Shown: positions 48,101 to 55,295 of the stretch, piece by piece
Numbering within the stretch: position 1 is the stretch's first letter
Layout: every line of letters starts with the position of its first letter
Source of the DNA: Silvibacterium dinghuense
Lineage (GTDB): Bacteria; Acidobacteriota; Terriglobia; Terriglobales; Acidobacteriaceae
Length of the DNA stretch: 64,000 bases
Direction: 5' to 3'
Assembly (NCBI RefSeq): GCF_004123295.1
Contig: NZ_SDMK01000001.1
Coordinates: 806,001 to 870,000 of the forward strand
Made by a program: the position numbers and the translations under genes
The notes under the pieces: model-generated
What the model saw: only the letters and a program-made list of their open reading frames with translations
Told to the model about the DNA's origin: nothing
The model's database searches: none

Positions 48101-48259
48101 AGCGGAATCTGGGTAACCGTACCCTCCCCATATGGGTACATGTGTCCTTTTCTTGAGGAAAAGGACACGGAGAGATAGCGCCTCCGGATATATCTACCCG
48201 GATTCCGCTGGAACCTCACCGGCCTCGCGGCTGCGCTTCCAGCGCCGCGAGGCCGTTTT
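48101..48259 (+). ncRNA. Candidate structured RNA with terminator, downstream of fabI
   Basis: 48101-48115 pairs with 48195-48209 in a continuous 15-bp helix (one U-G wobble). Inside are three hairpins: GTACCC / GGGTAC (48119-48139), an 11-bp stem GTGTCCTTTTC / GAAAAGGACAC with loop TTGAG (48142-48168), and GGAG / CTCC (48169-48185). A terminator with an 11-bp stem GGCCTCGCGGC / GCCGCGAGGCC then GTTTT follows (48221-48259). The layout is a four-way junction, like a riboswitch or sRNA, starting right at the fabI stop. It could instead be a mobile miniature element. Family not recognised. Confidence 0.55.
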
Positions 48260-48300
48260 ACGCCCTTGCGCGTCTGCTATGCTGCCCACAACAGCAATCC

Positions 48301-49176
48301 ATGCGCATTCCGGCTCTGGCCCTTCTTCCGCTCGTTGTGCTCTCGGCCCCGGCCGAGAAGAAGCACCGCGCGGTCTTCTACTGGAACATGCGCCAGCAGG
48401 ATGTGATCTCCCTCGTCCATCACGTCCCCCAGAACGATGCCATCCGCCTCGCCCAGCTCCGCCAGACCTTCCACGACCTGCACTGTCTCTCGCCTGACAT
48501 CCAGGAGCAGCACTCGTCCCAGGGCGTTAATCTGCTCTGCCAGCTCCCCGGCGAAACTCCCGGCATGATCGTTGTCGCTGCTCACTATCAGCACATCGGC
48601 AATGGAGAAAGCGCAGTCGGCGACTGGTCAGGCAGCACCATGCTGCCCTTTCTTTACCATGCGCTCACAGCGCAACCCCGCCGCCACACCTATCTCTTTG
48701 CCGCCTTTGCCGGTGAAGACGGGGCCAGGGACTGGATGCGCAGCCTCACTTCCGATCAGCGCAAGCATATTCAGTACATGATTGCCCTGGACGCTCTCGG
48801 CCTCAGCCCTGTGAGCTTTTATCTCCACCCGCTCGACATGCACTTCACAGCAACGGAGACCACTCTAGTCGACACGCTGGAATTGTCGGCGCGCGAATCC
48901 GGCCTTCCGATACCGCAGCCACTCACCCCGCATCGATGGTTCCGCATCGATGACACGAAGCAGTTCCGGTATCGGAATATCCCCTCCATCGTGATCTATT
49001 CCGAAGGAGCCGACCACGGCACGCTGCCTGGCGGCGATCTGGACACCGCTGCCGCCATCCAGGATGACCTTTATTACGACACCTACCACCTGCTGTGCAC
49101 CTTCATCGCAGAGCTGGACCAGGTATCCGACACAGACAGTTTTTCCTCCAGCCCGCAGCGATTCCACATGTGGTGA
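48301..49176 (+). CDS. M28-like peptidase fold protein with altered metal site
   Basis: A 291-residue protein with an N-terminal hydrophobic stretch that may be a signal peptide. The M28 metallopeptidase pattern is recognisable: 'VVAAHYQHIG' (His95), 'GDWSGSTMLPFL' (Asp108), 'FAAFAGEDGARDW', 'ALDALG' and 'EGADHGTLPGGD' (final His). In standard M28 enzymes the first motif is HxD and the third has EE; here they are HYQ and ED. Activity may be changed or lost. It lies behind the structured RNA and directly before the glycosylasparaginase-like gene (39 bases), so the two may be co-transcribed. Confidence 0.75.
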   Translation: MRIPALALLPLVVLSAPAEKKHRAVFYWNMRQQDVISLVHHVPQNDAIRLAQLRQTFHDLHCLSPDIQEQHSSQGVNLLCQLPGETPGMIVVAAHYQHIGNGESAVGDWSGSTMLPFLYHALTAQPRRHTYLFAAFAGEDGARDWMRSLTSDQRKHIQYMIALDALGLSPVSFYLHPLDMHFTATETTLVDTLELSARESGLPIPQPLTPHRWFRIDDTKQFRYRNIPSIVIYSEGADHGTLPGGDLDTAAAIQDDLYYDTYHLLCTFIAELDQVSDTDSFSSSPQRFHMW

Positions 49177-49215
49177 GCTGCGATGCCGGAGAGTTATCCC
49201 CCAACTGGAGTACGC

Positions 49216-50538
49216 ATGACGACAAGACGTAACTTTCTTTCCCTTGGCGCTCTCACCGCCGCCGGCCTCGGCCTCGGCACACAAGCCTCTTTTGCCGACG
49301 AAATTCGCCCTTCACTTACCGCGGACGAGGTTCGCGCGCTCAAGCCGCCGTCCAAGCCGGTCATCATTACCCGTGTGACCGGCGATCAGACCGTCCAGGA
49401 AGCCTATCAGATGCTGCTCGACGGCCAGGACACCCTCGACGCCGCGCACCATGTCTGCCTGGGACGCGAAAACGACCCCAACGATCACAGCGTCGGCTAC
49501 GGCGGCCTGCCCAACGAGCAGGGCGTCGTCGAACTGGACTCCTGTTGTATGCATGGCCCCACGCGGCGGGCCGGCTCAGTGGCCGGCGTGCAGAATATCC
49601 GCAACGTCTGCCTGCTGGCCCGCAAGGTCTACGAGCACTCGGCCCACGTGATGATGGCCGCCAAGGGCGCGGAGGATTTCGGCGTAGACCTCGGCTTCAA
49701 GCGCGAAGACCTGCTCACCGAAGATGCCCGCCGCATCTGGATGCTCTGGAAGGAAAGCAACTCGCAGATGGACTGGTGGGGCCCCGGCCTGCCCGATCCG
49801 GACTGGAAAGACCCGTATGCCGGCCGTCCAGCCCCGAAACCGACGATGGACCTGCATGGCATGTCGGAAGACCAGAAGAAGACTTCAGAGCTCGAACCGC
49901 TGCCTGTCCCGGGCGGCAAAGTTCCCCGCCAGCCTACTGCGGAATGGCAGCCGGTGATCGCTGACCGCACCCGGAAATTGATGGCCATGGCTGCCGATCT
50001 CGGCATCACGCCGGAAAAACGCCTGTTCGCCGCACAACAGATCCTCTGGCCGACGACCGGCACCATCCACGTCTCGGCGATCAATACAAAGGGCGAGATG
50101 TCCGGCGCGACAACCACCTCCGGCCTGGCATGGAAGCTGCCCGGCCGTATCGGCGACTCACCCATCCTCGGAGCCGGCTCATGGACCGATCAGGACGTAG
50201 GCTCGGCCGGTGCCACCGGTACCGGCGAGGAAAACATCAAGATCGTCGGCGCACACACCATCGTCGAGCTGATGCGCCACGGCTACAGCCCGAAGGAGGC
50301 CGGTCTCGAGGCATTGCGCAGGATCGTGCGTAACTATAACGGGGACATGCGGAAGATCCGCTATCTGGATATGGAGTTCTATATTGTCCGCAAGGACGGT
50401 GCTTACGCCGGTGTCTCACTCTGGAGCACAGGGGCAACAGGACGGCCGCGCGAGTTTGTAGTCCACGATGGCACGTTCCGGGTCGAGCCCTGCGCTTATC
50501 TATTGGAAGGCACGATGACGATCTGGCCACCCTTCTAG
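49216..50538 (+). CDS. Tat-exported N4-(beta-N-acetylglucosaminyl)-L-asparaginase-like Ntn hydrolase
   Basis: A 440-residue protein beginning with a twin-arginine signal ('TTRRNFLSLGALTAAGLG'). The asparaginase_2-type Ntn fold is seen in 'TLDAAHHVCLGRENDPNDHS', 'GYGGLPNEQGVVELDSCCMH' region, and the maturation site near 'WPTTGTIHVSAINTKGEMSG', where the Thr before Ile would become the N-terminal nucleophile after self-cleavage. 'TTSGLAWKLPGRIGDSPILG' is the conserved sequence after it. In this family 'HDT' is usual; here it reads TGT. Likely removes GlcNAc-linked Asn or acts on a related amide in the periplasm. GGAG lies 6 bases before the ATG. Confidence 0.87.
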   Translation: MTTRRNFLSLGALTAAGLGLGTQASFADEIRPSLTADEVRALKPPSKPVIITRVTGDQTVQEAYQMLLDGQDTLDAAHHVCLGRENDPNDHSVGYGGLPNEQGVVELDSCCMHGPTRRAGSVAGVQNIRNVCLLARKVYEHSAHVMMAAKGAEDFGVDLGFKREDLLTEDARRIWMLWKESNSQMDWWGPGLPDPDWKDPYAGRPAPKPTMDLHGMSEDQKKTSELEPLPVPGGKVPRQPTAEWQPVIADRTRKLMAMAADLGITPEKRLFAAQQILWPTTGTIHVSAINTKGEMSGATTTSGLAWKLPGRIGDSPILGAGSWTDQDVGSAGATGTGEENIKIVGAHTIVELMRHGYSPKEAGLEALRRIVRNYNGDMRKIRYLDMEFYIVRKDGAYAGVSLWSTGATGRPREFVVHDGTFRVEPCAYLLEGTMTIWPPF

Positions 50539-50563
50539 TTCTTCCAAGAAATTCCATTTTGGG

Positions 50564-50592
50564 AAAAGGCATAGCTTCGGCTATGCCTTTTT
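50564..50592 (+). terminator. Rho-independent terminator
   Basis: AAAAGGCATAGC / GCTATGCCTTTT with a TTCG tetraloop, then T residues. It ends the M28-like/glycosylasparaginase unit. Confidence 0.93.
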
Positions 50593-51045
50593 ACTTTTGA
50601 TTTGCAGCGTTTTCTTTCTTTCCAATAAAGATCAGTTATTAGTAAATGAATTATCTTTCCCTATCTCCCTTCTAACCGGAATCGACGGACAGATAGCCTG
50701 GACAGCACTTTTCTATGCAGCAGGAGTACACGAGTCAAAGATGTGCTCCTGGAAGATAGGCGATGGAGATAGCGCCATCGAGTCAACAATTTATTGACAC
50801 CGCCAGCCTATCTACGCGTTGACGCTTCCATTCTGGCCTGCTACTTTCTGCGACTTTTTCCCTTCCTATTACTTCCGCCGCAGCTAGTAACTGACAGGTT
50901 AGAACTTGGCGTGTACAGAAGTGCAAACTTCCCCAAATCTAGAAAATAGTTCCACAAAAGTTGTACATGCCTACAACTTACGAGGGTAATCTCGACACAA
51001 GACATCTAGCTCCGGCGTCCCCCGGGCTCTTAGGAGAAACCTCTC
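50593..51045. other. Low-GC intergenic region before the repeat protein
   Basis: About 450 bases with markedly lower GC than the rest of the window. A short frame (50597-50797) could encode 66 residues but has no supporting features. Seen here: an inverted repeat CGATGG / CCATCG at about 50762-50781 and a TTGACA at about 50796. No tRNA or known RNA is recognised. It probably contains the regulatory region of the gene at 51046, preceded by TAGGAGAAA as ribosome site. Confidence 0.5.
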
Positions 51046-51456
51046 ATGACCAAACTGATTCCAGCTTTCGTACTCGCCACATTTGCTCTTCCTCTTACTT
51101 CCGCCTTGGCCATGAGTGTTTCCACCTCTAACCTGGCGATGAGCCCCAGCAGCCCGCATCCGGTTCCGCCGCCTGCTCTGGCGATGAGCCCTGCCAGCCC
51201 GCATCCGGTTCCGCCGCCTGCTCTGGCGATGAGCCCTGCCAGCCCACATCCGGTTCCGCCGCCTGCTCTGGCGATGAGCCCTGCCAGCCCGCATCCGGTT
51301 CCGCCGCCTGCTCTGGCGATGAGCCCTGCCAGCCCGCATCCGGTTCCGCCGCCTGCTTTGGCGATGAGCCCTGCCAGCCCGCATCCGGTTCCGCCGCCTG
51401 CTCTGGCGATGAGCCCTGCCAGCCCGCACCCGGTTCCGCCGCCTGCTCTGGTTTAA
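51046..51456 (+). CDS. Secreted protein of seven tandem 15-residue Pro-rich repeats
   Basis: A 136-residue protein: signal peptide (residues about 1-21, 'FVLATFALPLTSALA'), an 8-residue linker, then seven copies of 'LAMSPASPHPVPPPA' and a final Leu-Val. The first copy has SPSSPH instead of SPASPH. No cysteine, no aromatic residue after the signal region and no recognised domain. Signal peptide, good ribosome site (TAGGAG) and terminator argue for a real gene. The repeats would form an extended polyproline-like chain. Function unknown; surface or secreted role inferred. The opposite strand is also open but has no start signals. Confidence 0.75.
   Translation: MTKLIPAFVLATFALPLTSALAMSVSTSNLAMSPSSPHPVPPPALAMSPASPHPVPPPALAMSPASPHPVPPPALAMSPASPHPVPPPALAMSPASPHPVPPPALAMSPASPHPVPPPALAMSPASPHPVPPPALV
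51133..51447 (+). repeat. Seven 45-bp tandem repeats inside the secreted protein gene
   Basis: Seven in-frame 45-bp units, nearly identical at DNA level, with isolated synonymous differences (such as CACATCC for CGCATCC in one copy and GCTTTG for GCTCTG in another). Such identity suggests recent expansion or gene conversion, so copy number probably varies between strains. Confidence 0.92.
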
Positions 51457-51475
51457 CGTCCTAACACAAATGTGC

Positions 51476-51515
51476 AAGGCCTGAATTGCATCTATCGTGC
51501 AGTTCAGGCCTTTTC
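51476..51515 (+). terminator. Terminator after the repeat protein
   Basis: AAGGCCTGAA / TTCAGGCCTT with a long partly paired loop (GCA/TGC inside), followed by TTCTT. It lies 20 bases after the stop codon. Confidence 0.82.
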
Positions 51516-51553
51516 TTCTATGCTGTATCCTTTGCCTTAGCTAAGAGGCAGGA

Positions 51554-52336
51554 ATGCAGACGACGTATCTTGACAATGCTCTCTGGGGAATCGCATTTCT
51601 TGGCGAATGCGCACTCCTCTGCATTCTGCTCTTCCGTAGGGCCTTTCGCAGCTTTCCCGTTTTTACCCTACTGATCTCCCTCTATTTGGCATCGGAAGGC
51701 TACTATTACTTTTTTCTCCGTCACGCCAGCTATAACGTTTATTTAAAGTCCGACTTTATCCAGTCGTTGATTCTTTCAGCTGTTGAGCTGGGCGTTCTGA
51801 TTGAAATTGCAGCCAATGTCCTGGCACCTGCCAAACGATCCCTGCTCGGGAAGCTATTCTCTATCCTGTTTATTCTTATAGGACTATTTGGCTTGGGCGG
51901 TTTCACCTACGCAATGCACGCCAATGCTTCGAGTTTGGCACATCCCCGCACAATCTTCGTAGCCAACAATACGATTGCGATTCTTCGGCTCATCACGTTC
52001 CTGGTTATCGCAGGATTTGCGCAGGTCCTGGGACTGGGCTGGAAGAATCATGTCCTGCGGCTTGCTTCCGGACTTGCCTTCTATGCCGCCGTCTCGCTGG
52101 TCGCCACATTGCTCCAGAACCGGATGCATGGCGGCCCGAGCTATTACACCCAATACCATGCCCTCCAACAGGTCGTGGGAGCCAGCTACATCTGTGCCCT
52201 GTACTACTGGTCTTATGCCTTCCTGAGAAAAGAAGCCCCAAGGAAGGAATTTAATTCCAAAATGTCGGAATTTTTGATATCAATATCAGCATTCCCAAAG
52301 CAGCAGCAGTCAATCGTTGCTAGGAAACACAGGTAA
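51554..52336 (+). CDS. Multi-span membrane protein of unknown function
   Basis: A 260-residue integral membrane protein with about seven hydrophobic segments ('ALWGIAFLGECALLCILLF', 'VFTLLISLYLASEGYYYFFL', 'FSILFILIGLFGLGGFTYAM', 'ILRLITFLVIAGFAQVLGLG', 'LASGLAFYAAVSLVATLL', 'ASYICALYYWSYAFL'). The tail is basic and polar. I do not recognise the family; the layout recalls seven-helix sensor modules but no output domain is attached. AGGA precedes the ATG. The next gene follows after 3 bases, so the two are co-transcribed. GC is lower than in the neighbouring housekeeping genes. Confidence 0.78.
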   Translation: MQTTYLDNALWGIAFLGECALLCILLFRRAFRSFPVFTLLISLYLASEGYYYFFLRHASYNVYLKSDFIQSLILSAVELGVLIEIAANVLAPAKRSLLGKLFSILFILIGLFGLGGFTYAMHANASSLAHPRTIFVANNTIAILRLITFLVIAGFAQVLGLGWKNHVLRLASGLAFYAAVSLVATLLQNRMHGGPSYYTQYHALQQVVGASYICALYYWSYAFLRKEAPRKEFNSKMSEFLISISAFPKQQQSIVARKHR

Positions 52337-52339
52337 CGT

Positions 52340-52864
52340 ATGGTTCTGCCTATTCTCACAGCCTCCGTCGTGCTCCTGCTCTTCGGCTATGCGGTCTACT
52401 GGCGTCGCAGCCAGTCCCGTCGCCGGGCTAAGGATTGGGATTCGATCGTCGCACGGCTCCGCTCCAACAGTGAGTTCGGCTTCGCCGAAGTCACCGAACG
52501 CTACCTCTACAGCGACCAGATCAACGCCACCCCCGCCGACATCTGGCGCCGCATTGACGGCGCGAACGGCCTCTGGGCAATGTTTACCAATGCCGGAGTC
52601 CTGCTCGAACTCGCCGATTACGCCAGCGAACATGGTGAAAACGTCCCGGAGCAGCTGATCGAAGAGCTGCGGAGCGACGCCCTCCAGCTCCGTGTCGCGG
52701 TACTGATTTCTCTCGTCAAGTATGGTTTCTCCCGCTCGGGCGTTGCCGCCTCGGTGCATGCGCACCGTGCGGCCAGCGCATACAGCGCCATGCTGGCTCA
52801 TATGACGATGCTCTTCCAGGAGCACTCTACCCTGTTCTTCCCGCGCTTCCTGGAATCGATGTAA
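52340..52864 (+). CDS. Membrane-anchored protein of unknown function
   Basis: A 174-residue protein with one N-terminal span ('PILTASVVLLLFGYAVYW') and a helical cytoplasmic part ('WDSIVARLRSNSEFGFAEV', 'GLWAMFTNAGVLLELADYA', 'ALQLRVAVLISLVKYGF'). No recognised domain. It starts 3 bases after the stop of the seven-span protein, so the two probably act together. Ends before a terminator shared with the convergent aldo/keto reductase gene. Confidence 0.78.
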   Translation: MVLPILTASVVLLLFGYAVYWRRSQSRRRAKDWDSIVARLRSNSEFGFAEVTERYLYSDQINATPADIWRRIDGANGLWAMFTNAGVLLELADYASEHGENVPEQLIEELRSDALQLRVAVLISLVKYGFSRSGVAASVHAHRAASAYSAMLAHMTMLFQEHSTLFFPRFLESM

Positions 52865-52933
52865 AGCTCGATGTAAAACATCGATCAAGAGCCTCAGTCA
52901 AAACGCAAGGCCGCTTTGCCCCTCCCCGGAATA

Positions 52934-52965
52934 AAAGCCCACGCACCAAGCGTGGGCTTTGCTCT
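52934..52965. terminator. Bidirectional terminator between convergent genes
   Basis: AAAGCCCACGC / GCGTGGGCTTT with loop ACCAA, then GCTCTTTTT on the plus strand. It separates the 52340 gene (+) from the aldo/keto reductase (-). Confidence 0.88.
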
Positions 52966-52981
52966 TTTTGGAATGAATGCC

Positions 52982-53974
52982 TTACGCGGGGTTTTCAGCG
53001 AGAAAACGTTCCAGGCGGGATGCCTCTTCCTCGCTGAGGCGGAAGGTCGCCGCAGGCAGCACGCCATCCACCTGGTCAGGCCGGCGGGCGCCGACTATGG
53101 CTGCGGTAATCGCCGGATTGCGAAGCGTCCAGGCGATGGCGACCACGCCCGCCTCAACACCATGCGTTTTACCTATTTCCCGCAGGATTTCCACAAGCTT
53201 CAGATTGCGTGAAAGCTTGGGTTCGTTGAAGTTCGGGCTCTTCCTGCGCCAGTCATCGGCCGGCATCTGGGCAATACGCTCGGCGGTCATCTTGCCGGTG
53301 AGCAGACCTGAAACCATGGGCGAGTAGTTGATGACGCCGATATTGTTCTCCCGGCAGAAGGGCAGAATTTCGGCCTCGATGTCACGGCGCAGCAGGGAGT
53401 AAGGCGGCTGGAGCGAGGTAATCGGGGCGATCTTCTGGGCGCGCTTCATCTGCGCGACGGAAAAATTGGAGACGCCGAGATAACGGACCTTGCCCTGCTG
53501 CTGGAAGCGGGCAAGCGTCTCCCAGCCTTCTTCAATCTCCTCATCCGGATTAGGCCAGTGAATCTGGTAGAGGTCGATGGTGTCGACACCGAGGCGGCGG
53601 AGCGAGTTTTCGATCTCCTCCTCGAGCGACTTCGCCTTGAGGCTGCGGTAGATGGAGCGGTCTTCATGCCAGCGCATGGAGCACTTGGTGAAAACAAAAG
53701 GCTTGTGCGGGTTCTGTCTCAGGGCCTTGGCAACCACCTCTTCCGAGTGGCCGAGGCCGTAGATAGCCGCAGTGTCGATCCAGTTCAGGCCAAGATCGAG
53801 AGCGCGCTCGATGGTGCGGACCGACTCGTCGTCATCCTGGGCCCCCCAGGCGAACTCCCAGTTGCCGCCGCCGATCGCCCAGGCCCCGTAACCGATCGGG
53901 GTCAGATCCATATCCGAGTTGCCGAGGCGGCGCAGCCCGAATGTCTTCTCTTGAGAAAGCTGTGGTGTAGCCAT
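52982..53974 (-). CDS. Aldo/keto reductase
   Basis: A 330-residue NADPH-dependent oxidoreductase with a TIM barrel. Catalytic tetrad: Asp and Tyr in 'IDTAAIYGLGHSEE', Lys in 'FVFTKCSMRW', His in 'YQIHWPNPDEE'. 'RYLGVSNFSVAQM' and 'GARRPDQVDG' are family sequences, the latter binding the cofactor phosphate. It resembles the YccK/IolS-type group (AKR11-like). Substrate unknown. The start at 53974 (MATPQLSQ) removes an upstream stretch that reads through a repeat. Confidence 0.92.
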   Translation of the reverse strand: MATPQLSQEKTFGLRRLGNSDMDLTPIGYGAWAIGGGNWEFAWGAQDDDESVRTIERALDLGLNWIDTAAIYGLGHSEEVVAKALRQNPHKPFVFTKCSMRWHEDRSIYRSLKAKSLEEEIENSLRRLGVDTIDLYQIHWPNPDEEIEEGWETLARFQQQGKVRYLGVSNFSVAQMKRAQKIAPITSLQPPYSLLRRDIEAEILPFCRENNIGVINYSPMVSGLLTGKMTAERIAQMPADDWRRKSPNFNEPKLSRNLKLVEILREIGKTHGVEAGVVAIAWTLRNPAITAAIVGARRPDQVDGVLPAATFRLSEEEASRLERFLAENPA

Positions 53975-53985
53975 ATCCGATTGGA

Positions 53986-54110
53986 TGCCGGGACTGGCCG
54001 TCCAGGCTTTTCGCTTCGCGTGGCGCTCCCGCTGGTCGCGATCTGGAAGTATAGCCCTCTTCTTAAACAAGATCGTCATTCCGACCGGAGCGTACCGGGG
54101 CCGGAGAAAC
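53986..54110. repeat. Intergenic repeats (family A reverse, partial family D)
   Basis: 53986-54046 is a reverse family A copy (GGGACTGGCCGTCCAGGC ... CGCTCCCGCTGGTCGCGA). 54074-54110 begins as a forward family D copy (GTCATTCCGACCGGAGCG) and then diverges. They lie between the aldo/keto reductase start and the end of the M29 peptidase gene. Confidence 0.65.
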
Positions 54111-54138
54111 ACCAAGGCACGAACTTTGCCGGCAAGCC

Positions 54139-55185
54139 CTACGCTTCGATGAGAAACCTGCCATCCTGCATGATCTGCTCGTCGTCGACCCAGATGCTGA
54201 AGCGGAGGCCAACGACATCGATGTGCGTGGTCGAGGTCCAGGGCGCGCCGGTGTGCTCGCCATAGGGGTTACCGAAGGCGATATGAATGCCGGGGAACTT
54301 CTCGTCCTGCAGGATATTGCCGATCACGTGATCGACGCCGAGATTGGTTCCGATAGCAAACTCACCGACACGATCGGAGTTCTCGTCTGTGTGCGTGTAA
54401 GCCCAAAAGTCGTCGCGCAGTTCGCGGTTCTCGCTCTCGCAGCTGACAATGCGGTTGCTCTTGATCTCGATGGTGAGCGGGTTGGCTTCGAGCAGGCCAT
54501 AGCGGGCACAGAGGTAGTCGCCGACAACGCCGTCGACAACAAAGGTGCCGTTGACCTCGCCGGGAGTAGTGAAGATTTCGCCGCCGGGAAGATTGCCCCA
54601 CTTATCGCGGGAGATGATGCCAGAGGTCTTGAGCCAGTTGTAGCCAGGATTCAGGTCGGCGCGGATGTCGGTGCCCGCCGGAGTGGTGGCGCGGACATAG
54701 CCGGCCTTGCGGACCTTCTCGATGACCTTCTGGGAAAGCTGGTCGACACGATGGAAGTCGGCGCGCATACCCTCGCACATGATCTGCGGGGTGATGTTGA
54801 CCATGTGCGCGTGGCGCATGCGGCGGCGGTTGACGACCTCGGTCATCTGCATGCGGGAGCGCAGCTCATTGCGCTGGACGCCGACGGCAAAGATGCTGAC
54901 GTCAGAGGTCTCCATATCGGCGAGAACGGCCGAAGGCATGTCGACGAGCGGACGGGGGGCCAGGTCTTCGAGGACGAAGACGTTCCAACGGCAGCCGTTG
55001 GCCGCCAGCTCCTGCGCCAGCGAAGCCGCGATAGGCGCCGTGGCGCGGTCGGTGATGAGGGTGACCTTCTCGGAGGGCTCGATACGCAGACAGGTAGAAA
55101 CAGCCGAATGCGCTCCGGGAAGGAACTCGGGAGAGAAAGGCGTGGTCAGCAGGGCCTGGGCCTGCGATGAAAGTTGTGTCTGCAT
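54139..55185 (-). CDS. M29-type aminopeptidase
   Basis: A 348-residue metallo-aminopeptidase of the thermophilic/AmpS-like M29 type. Metal and active-site sequences: 'NLPGGEIFTTPGEVNG' (Glu), 'DRVGEFAIGTN' (Glu), 'HIAFGNPYGEHTG' and 'WTSTTHIDVVG' (His). 'TDIRADLNPG' belongs to the same fold. M29 enzymes remove N-terminal residues from peptides in the cytoplasm using two metal ions. No signal peptide. Transcribed alone, with the GH18 gene upstream on the same strand behind a terminator. Confidence 0.85.
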   Translation of the reverse strand: MQTQLSSQAQALLTTPFSPEFLPGAHSAVSTCLRIEPSEKVTLITDRATAPIAASLAQELAANGCRWNVFVLEDLAPRPLVDMPSAVLADMETSDVSIFAVGVQRNELRSRMQMTEVVNRRRMRHAHMVNITPQIMCEGMRADFHRVDQLSQKVIEKVRKAGYVRATTPAGTDIRADLNPGYNWLKTSGIISRDKWGNLPGGEIFTTPGEVNGTFVVDGVVGDYLCARYGLLEANPLTIEIKSNRIVSCESENRELRDDFWAYTHTDENSDRVGEFAIGTNLGVDHVIGNILQDEKFPGIHIAFGNPYGEHTGAPWTSTTHIDVVGLRFSIWVDDEQIMQDGRFLIEA

Positions 55186-55247
55186 GTGCGGGGTCGGCGG
55201 GAAAACCGCTCTTTTCAGGGTAGCGGAAACGGGCTTGCGGCGCAGCC

Positions 55248-55276
55248 AAAAAATCGGCGGACCCGCAGGTCCGCCG
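55248..55276 (-). terminator. Terminator after the GH18 gene
   Basis: On the minus strand, CGGCGGACC / GGTCCGCCG with a 4-base loop, followed by a T-run (seen as AAAAAA at 55248-55253). Confidence 0.88.
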
Positions 55277-55295
55277 AGGTTCCTTCCGCCCGAGC

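Noticed and set aside
50597-50797. 66-residue frame in the low-GC gap
   Set aside because: No ribosome site, no family, and the codons are not like those of neighbours.
51133-51447. CRISPR-like array
   Set aside because: The 45-bp units are contiguous with no spacers and are in frame within a coding sequence.
50971-51477. Minus-strand frame with repeated Arg-rich units opposite the repeat protein
   Set aside because: The period comes from the 45-bp DNA repeat; no start signals, whereas the plus frame has signal peptide, ribosome site and terminator.
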